Positions 16,469 through 26,098 of a DNA stretch of 48,102 nucleotides are shown piece by piece (the first letter of the stretch is position 1; every line of letters starts with the position of its first letter). This stretch comes from an uncultured Rickettsiales bacterium (GTDB lineage Bacteria > Pseudomonadota > Alphaproteobacteria > Rickettsiales > UBA1997): the NCBI GenBank assembly GCA_944392135.1, contig CALXVQ010000010.1, positions 1 through 48,102 on the forward strand, read 5' to 3'. The position numbers and the translations under genes are program-made. The notes beneath the pieces were generated by a model. The model was not told the origin of the DNA. It did no database searches and saw only the letters and a program-made list of their open reading frames with translations.

Positions 16469-18187
16469 CTATTCTTTATTCTTCATTATTTTAATCATTT
16501 CATCTAATTTAATCATCAGTTCATCCACTTCCTTTTGCAAAATACCATAACCTTTATAATCTTGCTTTTCAAGTAATTCTTCTAGCATTAATTCTTTTTT
16601 AAAAATTAAATTTTCTAATTTGTCTTTTTCTTTTTTATTAAATTTTTTTTCCTCTTTAATAGTTTTATTTTTTTCTACTTTAATTGTTTTATTTTCCTTT
16701 TCGCTAGCCCAACCAATTTTCTTTAAGAAATCTTGATAATTTCCTTCAAATAAAAAAGTTTTATCATTATCAAAAACAATTAATTTATTAGCAATATTAT
16801 TAAGCAAATATTCATTATGACTAACAATAATTGATGCCCCTTTAAAATTTTCAATAGCTTCACATAAAGCTTCACAAGATTCTATATCTAAATGATTTGT
16901 TGGCTCATCCAATACTAATAAATTACAAGGTGTTAATATAATTTTACCTAACGATACCCTACTCTTTTCTCCACCGCTTAAAACAGAAATTCTTTTTTGT
17001 GCAGAATCACCAGAAAATAACATTTTTCCAGCTGTTGCAAGTATAGTTGTTCTAGGTAGAGATATATTTACAGTTCTTAGTTCTTCTTCTATGGTATTAT
17101 TTAAATTTAATCTATCTATATTAGTTTGCCCAAAATAGCCAATTTTTGTTTTAGCATTAATAACTAAGTCCCCTTTATCTTTTTGCAATTCTCCAATTAA
17201 AATTTTTAATAATGTAGATTTTCCTTTACCATTTTTTCCTATAACACAAACCTTATCACCTTTTTGAATTTTAAAAGATAAATCTTTTATTAATGGTTTA
17301 TCTTTGTCATAACCGAAAAATAAATTATCAACATTCACCATATTAGCATTCCCTGTAAATTCTTGATATTTAAAATCAAAATCAAGGCTTTCAATATTTG
17401 CTAATTTTTCCATCTCGCCCATCTTTTCAACCATTTTAATTTTTGACTGTACCCCACTCGCTAATCTTGCTTTATATCTAAATCTATCAATGTATTTTTG
17501 TATTTGTTCTTTTTTCTTATTAAGATTAATTCTGGACTTTTCATATGTTTCTTCATCGGTAGCAATTTTATCATACATATCTTGTGTATTTCCTGTAATT
17601 TTAATGCTACTGCCACGATAAATAATTATTGTATGATCAATAATTTCATCCATAAAAGTTCTATCATGTGTAATTAAAATAATTGCACCATTATAATCTT
17701 TTAAAAATTGTTTTAGCCATCTAATGGAAATAATATCAAGATAATTTGTTGGTTCGTCTAATAATAAAATATTAGGTTCTGAAATTAATAATTTTGCTAA
17801 ATTTAATCTAATTTGCCAGCCACCAGAAAATTCTTGCGGACTTTTTTGCTTGTCTTCTTCACTAAATCCTAATTGAGTGAGTATTTTTTCAGCATCCCAT
17901 GTTGCTTCTTTTTTATATTCTGGTAATGCTAAACAAGCTTCTTCTAATACTGTTTCTTGTGTAAATTGTAAATGTTGTTCTAAATAACCAACTTTATAAC
18001 CCTTAGGAATAGAAACTTCCCCTTCGTAATCTTTTATTTTTCCACTTAAAATTTTAAATAAAGTTGTTTTTCCACAACCATTTCTCCCAATCAAACCAAC
18101 TTTTTCTTTATCATTTATAATAAAATTTAAGTTGCCAAAAATCTGTTTGCCATCAAATGAAATAGATAAATCTTGAACTTTTAGCAT
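16469..18187 (-). CDS. ABC-F family ATPase (ribosome-acting)
   Basis: 572 residues with two ABC cassettes and no membrane spans. Walker A boxes are GRNGCGKTT (34-42) and GKNGKGKST (about 316). Signature and Walker B are SGGWQIRL / ILLLDEPTNYLD in cassette 1 and SGGEKSRV / LLVLDEPTNHLD in cassette 2. The ABC-F inter-domain linker is present (KKKEQIQKYIDRFRYKARLA, then SGVQSKIKMVEKM), most like the YheS/ABCF3 group. ABC-F proteins bind the ribosomal E site and affect stalled or initiating ribosomes; some give antibiotic protection. A lysine/glutamate-rich coiled-coil tail fills residues 500-572. It lies 3 bp after the LptC-like gene in the same minus-strand run as tolB. Confidence 0.9.
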   Translation of the reverse strand: MLKVQDLSISFDGKQIFGNLNFIINDKEKVGLIGRNGCGKTTLFKILSGKIKDYEGEVSIPKGYKVGYLEQHLQFTQETVLEEACLALPEYKKEATWDAEKILTQLGFSEEDKQKSPQEFSGGWQIRLNLAKLLISEPNILLLDEPTNYLDIISIRWLKQFLKDYNGAIILITHDRTFMDEIIDHTIIIYRGSSIKITGNTQDMYDKIATDEETYEKSRINLNKKKEQIQKYIDRFRYKARLASGVQSKIKMVEKMGEMEKLANIESLDFDFKYQEFTGNANMVNVDNLFFGYDKDKPLIKDLSFKIQKGDKVCVIGKNGKGKSTLLKILIGELQKDKGDLVINAKTKIGYFGQTNIDRLNLNNTIEEELRTVNISLPRTTILATAGKMLFSGDSAQKRISVLSGGEKSRVSLGKIILTPCNLLVLDEPTNHLDIESCEALCEAIENFKGASIIVSHNEYLLNNIANKLIVFDNDKTFLFEGNYQDFLKKIGWASEKENKTIKVEKNKTIKEEKKFNKKEKDKLENLIFKKELMLEELLEKQDYKGYGILQKEVDELMIKLDEMIKIMKNKE

Positions 18188-18190
18188 GTG

Positions 18191-18577
18191 TTATTTTTCT
18201 ATATTGTTTAAATATATTGTAAAGTTAGGTTTAATAGTAAATTCTAAAATATTTTTATTATCTTTTATTTCTAACTTACCAGCTTCTATATCACCAAAAT
18301 AACCTTTCATTTTAATATCATTAAAAATATAAGATTCATCATTTAGAAAACCATTTTTTGACTCTATATATTCAAATTTTTCATCATTTTCTAGCTGTAC
18401 TCTTGGGTTTTCTATGAAATCATTATTTTTAACAATGTTTTTATCTTCAATAATATTTGTTTCAACAGTCATTTTATAGAAATCAAATAAAAACTTAATT
18501 ATTATTAAAATAGTAATAATAATTAATAAAACATAAACAAAATAAAAACACTTTATTCTAACTAACTTATTTTTCAT
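18191..18577 (-). CDS. LptC-like periplasmic protein, short
   Basis: 128 residues: one N-terminal membrane span (about residues 12-33) followed by a periplasmic part. The segment IENPRVQLENDEKFEYIESK (about 55-74) resembles the LptC 'NPRf.g.d..g.py.i.A' start. DIKMKGYFGDIEAGKLEIKDN with alternating hydrophobics fits the beta-jellyroll that passes LPS from LptB2FG to LptA. It is shorter than typical LptC (about 190 residues), so it may be a reduced version. It lies between tolB (6 bp) and the ABC-F gene; lptA and lptB are not adjacent. Assignment is tentative. Confidence 0.45.
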   Translation of the reverse strand: MKNKLVRIKCFYFVYVLLIIITILIIIKFLFDFYKMTVETNIIEDKNIVKNNDFIENPRVQLENDEKFEYIESKNGFLNDESYIFNDIKMKGYFGDIEAGKLEIKDNKNILEFTIKPNFTIYLNNIEK

Positions 18578-18583
18578 ATTTTT

Positions 18584-19936
18584 TTATTTTTTTACCCAAT
18601 CAGGATCACTTGCACCTTGATTTTTTGGTGTATTAATTCTATATTCAGTACCTGTTAAAATATCAATTGTATAAATACTAGGTATACTTTCTTTTCCAAA
18701 TGGCCCTTCTTGTTTTGAATAAATTAAATATCTTCCATTAGGAGACCATTTAATTCCTTCAACTAAATAAGCATTTGTAATAAGTCTTTCATTTTCACCA
18801 TCTGGTGTCATTAAACCAATATAAAATTCACCACCCTGTATTTTAACAAATGAAATCAATTTACCATCAGGCGACCAACTAGGTTTATCATAAACTCCTC
18901 TACCTTTACTAATTCGCTTAACTTCTGTACCATCTTTATTCATAACATATAATTTTCTAATGCCTGTTTTATCAGAAACAAATATAATTTTTTCACCATC
19001 AGGCGACCAACTAGGTACTGTTGAAATCTCAGTATCAAATGTAAGCTGTTTCATCAAACCAGTATCAAAATCTAATTTATAAATATTTGATACTCCACCT
19101 TTTGTAGCTGAAAATAAAATTTCATTTGAACCATTAGGATTAAAACTTGGTGCATAAGTCATCTCCATGCTACTGCCTATCAAAGACAATTTACCGGTAG
19201 ATAAATTTTTTCTATAAATATTTGGTTTTTTGTTTCTGTATTCTAAATATACAATTTCATCTGGATTATGTTTTGAAAATGCTGGTGTTAAAACAAGATT
19301 ATCACCATTTGTGATATATGTTAAATTACTACCATCAAAATCAACCATAGCAATTCTTTTCTTTCTATTTTTTGCTTCACCAGTTTCTGCAACAAATAAA
19401 ATTTTTGTATCAAAATGTCCTGATATCTCACCAGTTAATAATTTATAAATACTATCAGAAAGAATATCTGCTATTCTTTTCCAATTAGATGTATCTATGG
19501 CAAAAGTTTTATTTAAAATATCTCTCTCATCTAAAATATCCCATATTCTAATTTTCATTTCTAAAATATTTTCCTTATTTAAATAAGCATAACCACTTAC
19601 GACAGCATCTATATTATCTTCTTTTGAATATTGAGACATAACATAATTTACTAAATCACTTTCTGGCAAAGTAATTACTTTATTGTAATCATCATACAAA
19701 GATTTTCTTGTTTTTTTAATTTCAAATAATCCTGTTGTATCAAGGTTCTTTTCAATATGTTTAAGAATATCTTTTGTTAAACCACTATCATCAATATCAT
19801 TAATTAATTTTATTTTCTCAAAAATAACAACAATTTTCTTATTTTCTGTACTATTAATATCAATAGTTAAATCATTTTTAGCAAAAGCTATATTACCTAA
19901 TATTAAAAATAAAATTACAAAAAATATCTTTTTCAT
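18584..19936 (-). CDS. tolB: Tol-Pal system protein TolB
   Basis: 450 residues. A signal peptide (about 1-19, ending AFA) leads into an alpha/beta N-terminal domain. A six-bladed WD40-like propeller follows from about residue 190, with the repeated PSWSPDGEKIIFVSDKTG, PSWSPDGKLISFV and KWSPNGRYLIYS motifs. TolB works in the periplasm as part of the Tol-Pal machine that constricts and tethers the outer membrane during division. Gene order tolQ-tolR-tolA-tolB is intact, with 2-12 bp gaps. The pal gene that normally follows tolB is absent; an LptC-like gene and an ABC-F gene follow instead. Confidence 0.96.
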   Translation of the reverse strand: MKKIFFVILFLILGNIAFAKNDLTIDINSTENKKIVVIFEKIKLINDIDDSGLTKDILKHIEKNLDTTGLFEIKKTRKSLYDDYNKVITLPESDLVNYVMSQYSKEDNIDAVVSGYAYLNKENILEMKIRIWDILDERDILNKTFAIDTSNWKRIADILSDSIYKLLTGEISGHFDTKILFVAETGEAKNRKKRIAMVDFDGSNLTYITNGDNLVLTPAFSKHNPDEIVYLEYRNKKPNIYRKNLSTGKLSLIGSSMEMTYAPSFNPNGSNEILFSATKGGVSNIYKLDFDTGLMKQLTFDTEISTVPSWSPDGEKIIFVSDKTGIRKLYVMNKDGTEVKRISKGRGVYDKPSWSPDGKLISFVKIQGGEFYIGLMTPDGENERLITNAYLVEGIKWSPNGRYLIYSKQEGPFGKESIPSIYTIDILTGTEYRINTPKNQGASDPDWVKK

Positions 19937-19938
19937 TT

Positions 19939-21138
19939 CTACTCCAAATTATTACTATCAAAAACAAAAGTCATTTGTCTCCAAGTTTTATATTTTCCAG
20001 CTGGCAAGCCCCTCAATGGACTACAAAAAACCAATGCTGATTTTGCATTATCAACAGCAATATCATAACCATTTTCAAAATCATCTGCTACCAAATTTAC
20101 TTTTATATTATTCATATTTACAATACCATTTTTCTCAATATTTACTGTCAATGCAACAACAGCTTTACTATCCTTTTTACTTCTTAAAATAGCCATTTTA
20201 TAACAGCCTTTTATCTGTCTTTGAATATTTCTTTTTTCTCTTAAAGATAAATCATATTTTTTATCATTTTTATTTTCTTCTATCTCTTTTAACTTGTCAA
20301 TATCTTCTTTATTAAAAATATTTTTTTCATCTAAACCAGCATATTTTTCATCAATAATATTACTTCTAATATCCATTTCTAATGCTATTTTATCCATTTC
20401 ACTAATAACTTCATCATTACTATTTTGATTATTTTGTTGCTTTTCAGCTTGTTGAGCTTTTTGTGCTAGCATGGCTAATTCTTCCATTTTTTTCTTTTCT
20501 TGTTTTTCTCTTGCTACATGTAAAGGCTTTTGTGATAATTGAACTATTTTATTTATATCCTGTATTTGTTTTAATTCTTCAAAATCAATCTCTGGGACGA
20601 TATTTCTTTCTTTCATTTTTTTTCTTAATTCTTCTCTCTTAATTCTATTTTCTATTAATTTTCTTTTTTCTTCTGTATTTACTTTATCTTCTGCAACATA
20701 AACAGGTGTATAATAATAATTAAATTCATTCAATTCAATAATTTCTTCGCCATCTTCCATATTACCATCGTTATTATTATTTGTGTTAGAATTACCACTA
20801 ACATTATTATTATCTACATTATCCACTTTTTGTACCATATTATCAATGTTTTCACCATTTTCAGCAAATTTTGACATTTCTGCCTGTATTTCTTTTTGAT
20901 TTTTTAACTTATTATATAATTCAACTTTTTCTTCTAATTTTAAGTCTTTTACCCTATCATCTTCTTCATCCGTTTCAATTTTATCTAAATCATCAATGCT
21001 ATTATCATTAATAAAACTAATTGTAAGTGGAGTTGCTTTAATTGAAGATATTTTTTCAGTAAATTCAAAAGTAGATATAAACAAAAATGCTATAAATAAA
21101 ATATGAAAACAAAAAGAATAAATTAAATTTCTTAACAT
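19939..21138 (-). CDS. tolA: Tol-Pal system protein TolA
   Basis: 399 residues. One N-terminal membrane span (residues 7-24) is followed by a long charged, Glu/Lys/Asn-rich linker (about 40-290) with coiled-coil-like stretches such as NRIKREELRKKMKERN. The compact C-terminal TolA/TonB-like domain (about 300-399) contains IQRQIKGCYKMAILR and ALVFCSPLRGLPAGKYKTWR. The two Cys residues fit the conserved disulphide of TolA domain III. TolA spans the periplasm and couples TolQR energy to the outer membrane. It sits 12 bp after tolR and 2 bp before tolB. Confidence 0.9.
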   Translation of the reverse strand: MLRNLIYSFCFHILFIAFLFISTFEFTEKISSIKATPLTISFINDNSIDDLDKIETDEEDDRVKDLKLEEKVELYNKLKNQKEIQAEMSKFAENGENIDNMVQKVDNVDNNNVSGNSNTNNNNDGNMEDGEEIIELNEFNYYYTPVYVAEDKVNTEEKRKLIENRIKREELRKKMKERNIVPEIDFEELKQIQDINKIVQLSQKPLHVAREKQEKKKMEELAMLAQKAQQAEKQQNNQNSNDEVISEMDKIALEMDIRSNIIDEKYAGLDEKNIFNKEDIDKLKEIEENKNDKKYDLSLREKRNIQRQIKGCYKMAILRSKKDSKAVVALTVNIEKNGIVNMNNIKVNLVADDFENGYDIAVDNAKSALVFCSPLRGLPAGKYKTWRQMTFVFDSNNLE

Positions 21139-21150
21139 AATTGTTTTACA

Positions 21151-21573
21151 TTACATTTTTTTTAAATCTGTTACAAGTGTCACATCAAAGAACCCAGCAT
21201 TATATATTGCACTAACAACAGTAATAACTCTATTATATGCCAAATCTTTATCAGCTTTTATAAAAATCTTTACATCCTTATCACCAAGTGTTAATTCTGA
21301 TAATTTATTAGCAATAGTGTTTAATTTTATAGCATCCTTTTCAACAAATATACTACCATCTTTTTGTATACTAACAACAAGCGGTTCTTTTTTTACAACA
21401 ACAATTTCAGCTTTGCCTTTTGGCAATTCTATATTTACACCACCCAACATTATTGGTGAAGCAATTAAAAATACTATTAATAATGAAAAAAGAACATCAA
21501 CAAATGGAGCAAAGTTTATATAACTAAACTCATTATTTCTATGTAATGTCCTTCTTCTTAAAATACTTTTCAT
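21151..21573 (-). CDS. tolR: Tol-Pal system protein TolR
   Basis: 140 residues, ExbD/TolR family. A short cytoplasmic N-terminus precedes one membrane span, INFAPFVDVLFSLLIVFLIA, carrying the conserved Asp needed for proton use (the D of FVDV; E. coli D23 position). A periplasmic domain follows with SIQKDGSIFVEKDAI and VFIKADKDLAYNRVITVVSA-type strands. It forms the proton channel with TolQ. Two bases separate it from tolQ. Confidence 0.95.
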   Translation of the reverse strand: MKSILRRRTLHRNNEFSYINFAPFVDVLFSLLIVFLIASPIMLGGVNIELPKGKAEIVVVKKEPLVVSIQKDGSIFVEKDAIKLNTIANKLSELTLGDKDVKIFIKADKDLAYNRVITVVSAIYNAGFFDVTLVTDLKKM

Positions 21574-21575
21574 AA

Positions 21576-22268
21576 TTATTGATCCAATTCTCTTGATAAA
21601 ATAGTTAAAACATCAGTACCAAAATTTATCATTTGATCTTCAAAATTATTAATTTTAGCATTGTATACATTATAGAAAATTGTAGCTGGTATAGCAGCAA
21701 CAAGTCCAAAAACCGTTGTAATTAAAGCATCAGCAATACCAGGAGCTATAACTAATAAACTCGTATCTTGTAAAGCAGAAATAGATAAAAAGCTTTTTAA
21801 TAACCCCCATACTGTACCAAAAAGTCCTAAAAATGTAGCAGTTGTAGACACAATTAATAAAAATGTCATGCCATATTTTAATTTTGATACAGACCTAACT
21901 AATGCTACTTCCATAACAGATGATAATCTGTCTTTCAAAGAATTCTTTTTATCAATATCATTATTTTTCACAATTTCTAAAACATTTGAACTTTCCCATT
22001 CTTGCATTATAGAACAAAAAATAACAGCAGATGGGTAATTGGCACTATTTTTGACTTGTTTATAAATATCTTCTAGCATCTTTCCAGACCAGAATAATCT
22101 ATCAAACCTTTCTGTCTTTAATTTTAATAATCTAAACTTAAAAACTTTATCAAAAACTATGGACCAACTCCATACAGAATACATAATTAAAACTAGATAA
22201 ATAGTCATAGTGATAGCATCAGAATTAGCTATCATATCAAACACTTGAAAATTTACATTCCCTGACAT
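21576..22268 (-). CDS. tolQ: Tol-Pal system protein TolQ
   Basis: 230 residues, ExbB/TolQ family. It has an N-terminal membrane span (about 18-38), a cytoplasmic region and two C-terminal spans. The C-terminal spans contain the family signature TATFLGLFGTVWGLLKSFL and APGIADALITTVFGLVAAIPATIFYN. It is the motor stator with TolR. It heads the tol run; the ybgC thioesterase gene often found upstream is not present, and the convergent-looking space before it holds the dxs terminator. Confidence 0.96.
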   Translation of the reverse strand: MSGNVNFQVFDMIANSDAITMTIYLVLIMYSVWSWSIVFDKVFKFRLLKLKTERFDRLFWSGKMLEDIYKQVKNSANYPSAVIFCSIMQEWESSNVLEIVKNNDIDKKNSLKDRLSSVMEVALVRSVSKLKYGMTFLLIVSTTATFLGLFGTVWGLLKSFLSISALQDTSLLVIAPGIADALITTVFGLVAAIPATIFYNVYNAKINNFEDQMINFGTDVLTILSRELDQ

Positions 22269-22317
22269 TAATAATAAAATTGTTTCAAACTAGTTATATT
22301 ATTTATTTTATTTTGAA

Positions 22318-22350
22318 TATTGCAAGAAAAAAATATATTTTCTTGCAATA
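22318..22350 (-). terminator. Stem-loop between dxs and tolQ
   Basis: TATTGCAAGAAAA (22318-22330) and TTTTCTTGCAATA (22338-22350) form a perfect 13-bp stem with a 7-nt loop, 11 bp after the dxs stop. T-rich on the 3' side but without a clean U-tract, so some read-through into tol is possible. Confidence 0.6.
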
Positions 22351-22360
22351 TAATTTATCA

Positions 22361-24118
22361 TTATTTTAAGGTATCAACAATATCTTTTGTAATCAATTCT
22401 TTTGTTAAGTGATATTTATTATATAATTCATCTAAGTCTACTCTATCGGCAAACTCTTTTTCAGCTCCATAATTCAAGACTTTCATATTAGAATTTCCAT
22501 AATAAGAAGCTATTTTTTGACCAAAACCGCCTTCAATAATACCATCTTCAAGAGTGATTACTAATTTATGATTTTTCTTTAAATCTTCTAACATTTTTTT
22601 ATCTAAACCACTAATAAATCTAGGATTAATCAAAGTTGCATTAATATCATGTTTTTTTAATTCTTGTTTAACTTCTTCACCTAATTCAAAGAAATTTCCA
22701 ACAGCTATAATTGCAACATCTTTTCCTTCATCAACAATCTTAAATTTATTTAATTTTGAATAATCTGTATTATCCTTAATACCTACACTTTTTAATTCAA
22801 CATAAGGAACTCTAATTACAACAGAATGATCTTTATTTTTATTTACCGACCAATCAAGCATAGCTAAATATTCTTCTTTATTTGTTGGGGCTAAATAAAC
22901 AATATTAGGAATATTTGAAATTAGAGGAATATCAAAAATACCTAAATGTGTTGCATCATTACAAGAAATAGTACCCCAATAAACTAAAATTGTAGCTGGT
23001 GTATTGTTTAAAGCTAAATCTTGTGATAATTGGTCGTAAGCTCTTTGAATAAATGAACTTAAAACTTCTAATACTGGTTTTGCTCCATTTTTTGCAATGC
23101 CTGATGCAAAAGCAACAGCTTGTTGTTCCGCTATACCAACATCAACATAATGTTTACCTAATTTTTCTCTAATAGCAGGAGTTAAACCACTAGCACCTGG
23201 TGTAGCTGGTGTAATAACAACAACATTATTACCTTTTTCAACTTGATCTACTAAATAATCATTAGTAATGCTTGTATAAGTATCTGGCATTTTACCTTCT
23301 GGCTTACCTTCATTGTCAATTGTATGTGGCATTATCCAATGGTATTTCTCTTTATTTTTTGTAGCATATTCTAAACCATGTCCTTTTTCTGTATTTAAAT
23401 GAACTACAACTGGTTTATTAGTATCTTTTACTTTTTTAAATGCATCAATTAAATCTTTAATATTATTTCCATTATCAACATAAATATATTCAAAACCTAA
23501 TGATTTAAAAATATTGTCTTTTAATTCACCTTTATTCTTTTTTAATTCTTGTAAATGCATATGCAAACCACCTTGATTTTCAGCAATTGACATACCATTA
23601 TCATTTACTATAATAATAAAATTACTATTTAAAACTGATGCATTATTCAAGCCTTCATAAGCTTCGCCACCAGTAAGTGAACCATCACCAATAATTGCAA
23701 TCACATTTTCTTTATCACCATTTATATCTCTTGCTTTTGCAAGTCCTGTTGCTAAACTAACAGAAGTAGAAGTATGACCTATTTTAAATAAATCATATTC
23801 ACTTTCTTCTGGTGCTGTAAAACCTGTGTATTTATAATATTTATCTTCATCAATAAAACCTTCTTTTCTAACTGTTAAAATTTTATGTGTATAACATTGA
23901 TGTGCTATATCAAAAACAATTTTATCTTGCGGTGCATCAAAAACATAATGTAAAGCAATAGTAGCCTCTAAAAAACCTAAATTAGGTCCCATATGTCCGC
24001 CTATTGCATTTACTTTCTTCACTAGCAATTCTCTAATTTCATCAGCCAATTTATTCATTTCATCTAATGATAAATTTTTTAAATCTTTTGGATAATTTAC
24101 TTTATTTAAAACTTCCAT
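22361..24118 (-). CDS. dxs: DXS-like thiamine-diphosphate enzyme (1-deoxy-D-xylulose-5-phosphate synthase family)
   Basis: 585 residues, shorter than canonical DXS (about 620-640). Recognisable parts are GGHMGPNLGFLEATIALHYV (40-59), KIGHTSTSVSLATGLAKARD, the ThDP/Mg site GDGSLTGG (144-151) with VND (171-173), and VGIAEQQAVAFASGIA with the catalytic Glu331. The C-terminal transketolase domain is complete. Two differences stand out: the pyrimidine-domain DRAG.VG.DG.TH motif of true DXS reads YWGTISCNDATH (380-391), and AEQHAV is AEQQAV. The His of THLG is kept. It may be a divergent DXS or a paralogue of the short DXS-like enzymes known from some Bacillota. It stands alone, without other MEP-pathway genes nearby. 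Confidence 0.75.
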   Translation of the reverse strand: MEVLNKVNYPKDLKNLSLDEMNKLADEIRELLVKKVNAIGGHMGPNLGFLEATIALHYVFDAPQDKIVFDIAHQCYTHKILTVRKEGFIDEDKYYKYTGFTAPEESEYDLFKIGHTSTSVSLATGLAKARDINGDKENVIAIIGDGSLTGGEAYEGLNNASVLNSNFIIIVNDNGMSIAENQGGLHMHLQELKKNKGELKDNIFKSLGFEYIYVDNGNNIKDLIDAFKKVKDTNKPVVVHLNTEKGHGLEYATKNKEKYHWIMPHTIDNEGKPEGKMPDTYTSITNDYLVDQVEKGNNVVVITPATPGASGLTPAIREKLGKHYVDVGIAEQQAVAFASGIAKNGAKPVLEVLSSFIQRAYDQLSQDLALNNTPATILVYWGTISCNDATHLGIFDIPLISNIPNIVYLAPTNKEEYLAMLDWSVNKNKDHSVVIRVPYVELKSVGIKDNTDYSKLNKFKIVDEGKDVAIIAVGNFFELGEEVKQELKKHDINATLINPRFISGLDKKMLEDLKKNHKLVITLEDGIIEGGFGQKIASYYGNSNMKVLNYGAEKEFADRVDLDELYNKYHLTKELITKDIVDTLK

Positions 24119-24225
24119 TTTCTACAAAATTATTAATAAACTAATAATATAATAAAAATTTTATAATAAAAGTTCAACAATAGGTATCAAAAAAAGTCCA
24201 AATAACTTATCAAAAAAATTCATTT

Positions 24226-26013
24226 TTATCTTGCCATTACCCATTTATCAGGTAGCATTGCCTTTTTCTTTTCAAACATTTCTCTAAATGATTTTCTCTC
24301 TAAAACATCATTATAGAATTTACAATCATGTAAATTAGGAGTAGCTACATATTTTGTTTTTGTTAAACATTTATTCGTTTGAGTAATATAATTTGCAACA
24401 TTACCATATAATTCTTTATTTGTAATTATTGTTTTCTTTTTATTTAAAAGCACAGGAGAACTAACTGGTACAAAATCTTGATAGTTCATTGAATTGCATT
24501 TGAAACATATGTCTTGTTTATCGTTTTTATCTATACCAAAAACTTTTTTTGTGTTATTTGTTCTTTCTCTAATTCTATCAATACATTCTCTATTTAAGCA
24601 TTCATATGGTGTTTTTCCTTGTATACTATTATGTACGAAATTATTTACTAACTCAAACCAATTAGCTAATACATCAGCATCAACAGTTGCTGGAAAACTT
24701 CTAAATTCTATTGTATTTTTAAAAGGTGCTAATGATAAATATTTTCCACCAACCATTAAAACTTCTCTCATTTCATCATAGCTATTACAAGAATTTATTA
24801 ATCCTATCATAAATTTTTTATCATTTTTTACAAAACTAGCATGAGCTTGTCCTGAAAAAAGCGAGTTATCATTTCTTCTATGATTTGGTAAAACAGAATC
24901 AAATTCATCTTGCAAAAGTATAAAATTTTTAAATATCCTTTTTAATGCCTCCAATTTTTGTTCTTTTATTTCTTTTGTATCACTAGGTGATGGTTTTAAA
25001 TCTTCTATTGAAACATGCACATGCACACCGCAATCTTCTCTAACTAAACCATCTTGTTGTTTTATAACATTTATAACCTGCCTTGCATTTTCTTTTAATG
25101 TATTTAATGTTTGTATAGGAGAAGAATATTCGCAAGCTACATAACCATTCATTCTTGCATTTGATGGATCCCTAGTCAAACTTCCATATTTTACAACATC
25201 ATTACTTTCAACTTTAAAACCATATTTCATATCTTTTAAGTAACTATAACCAGAATCATTATATATTTTACCTGCTAATTTTACTTTTTGATCTTCATTT
25301 AATTTTTTTAATTCATCTTCATTCTTTCCAACTTTTATTTGATGTTCTATTTCAAAACCCATTGTTCTAGTATATTTTTTATTATCCTCTAATTTCAATG
25401 GCTTTTGTTTATATTCCATATTAGCATTTGCCTTTACTTTTTTATATTCTTCTGCTAAATATTTTTTATATTCTTCTGGATATGGTAAGAAATCTTTATC
25501 TATTTTTTGTCTTATGAATTTTTTTACACTTTCTGGATCTTTATTATCTATTTGTGGTATTAAATCTAATAATGTTTTTATAACCCATATTTGTCCTTTT
25601 TGTCTAAATAACAATTGAAAACTTCTAAAAGGCCATGCTCCAAAATTATTTTTATTTCTTTCATTTCCAAAAACATAAGCAAAATCAAGTATTTTGAAAG
25701 ATAAAAAATCTAATACTTTTAAATTTTCTTTTTCTATTTTTAAATTTTTTAATTTTTTTTCAAAACTTGTTTTATCTGATAATTTGCTTAATCTATTTTC
25801 TTTATCAAAGAATTTATATTTATCTGCAAAATTTTTATTTATAGAATTAAAAACCTTATAATAACCTAGCTCTAAGTCTCTTTTTGTCAGTTTTTCTTTT
25901 TCATATAAATTTGAAATATTTTTATGAACTTTATATATTTCATCTACTATATCATTAACATTTTTTTCATATCTTATTGCTAAATGTAATGTTGCTAAAT
26001 CTAAATTTGACAT
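24226..26013 (-). CDS. Amidoligase_2-family protein, copy 1
   Basis: 595 residues. Residues about 215-460 carry the Amidoligase_2 (glutamine-synthetase-like COOH-NH2 ligase) signatures: GFEIEH (219-224), GSLTRDPS...GYVACEYSSPI (277-300), the metal/ATP-site motif CGVHVHVS (328-335), and TIEFRSFPAT (434-443) with NWFELVNNFVH after it. The family is proposed to form amide or isopeptide bonds on peptides or small molecules using ATP. The first 210 residues are a helical, Lys-rich domain I do not recognise (FGNERNKNNFGAWPFRSF near 116). The C-terminal part (500-595) has a CFKC and a third Cys (C564 in NLHDCKFY), perhaps a metal knuckle. No signal peptide or TM. It follows a tiny membrane-peptide gene and is paralogous end to end with 26315-28105. 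Confidence 0.75.
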   Translation of the reverse strand: MSNLDLATLHLAIRYEKNVNDIVDEIYKVHKNISNLYEKEKLTKRDLELGYYKVFNSINKNFADKYKFFDKENRLSKLSDKTSFEKKLKNLKIEKENLKVLDFLSFKILDFAYVFGNERNKNNFGAWPFRSFQLLFRQKGQIWVIKTLLDLIPQIDNKDPESVKKFIRQKIDKDFLPYPEEYKKYLAEEYKKVKANANMEYKQKPLKLEDNKKYTRTMGFEIEHQIKVGKNEDELKKLNEDQKVKLAGKIYNDSGYSYLKDMKYGFKVESNDVVKYGSLTRDPSNARMNGYVACEYSSPIQTLNTLKENARQVINVIKQQDGLVREDCGVHVHVSIEDLKPSPSDTKEIKEQKLEALKRIFKNFILLQDEFDSVLPNHRRNDNSLFSGQAHASFVKNDKKFMIGLINSCNSYDEMREVLMVGGKYLSLAPFKNTIEFRSFPATVDADVLANWFELVNNFVHNSIQGKTPYECLNRECIDRIRERTNNTKKVFGIDKNDKQDICFKCNSMNYQDFVPVSSPVLLNKKKTIITNKELYGNVANYITQTNKCLTKTKYVATPNLHDCKFYNDVLERKSFREMFEKKKAMLPDKWVMAR

Positions 26014-26040
26014 AATTTCTGCTATTATTTTTTAATATTG

Positions 26041-26062
26041 AAAAATCAATTTTTTGATTTTT
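26041..26062 (-). promoter_or_regulatory. Conserved hairpin ahead of amidoligase copy 1
   Basis: AAAAATCAA (26041-26049) pairs with TTGATTTTT (26054-26062), 9 bp with a 4-nt loop, starting 28 nt before the amidoligase ATG. The second cassette has the same hairpin with a different loop. It ends in a U-run on the minus strand, so it resembles a weak attenuator. Confidence 0.55.
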
Positions 26063-26098
26063 TTATTCTACACACTAAAATGGATTTTTTATACATAC

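Noticed and set aside
26042..26089. A 15-codon frame (MYKKSILVCRIKKSKN) following AAGGAG in cassette 1
   Set aside because: Its ATG and frame are not kept in cassette 2 (GTGTAA there), so it is not a conserved gene.
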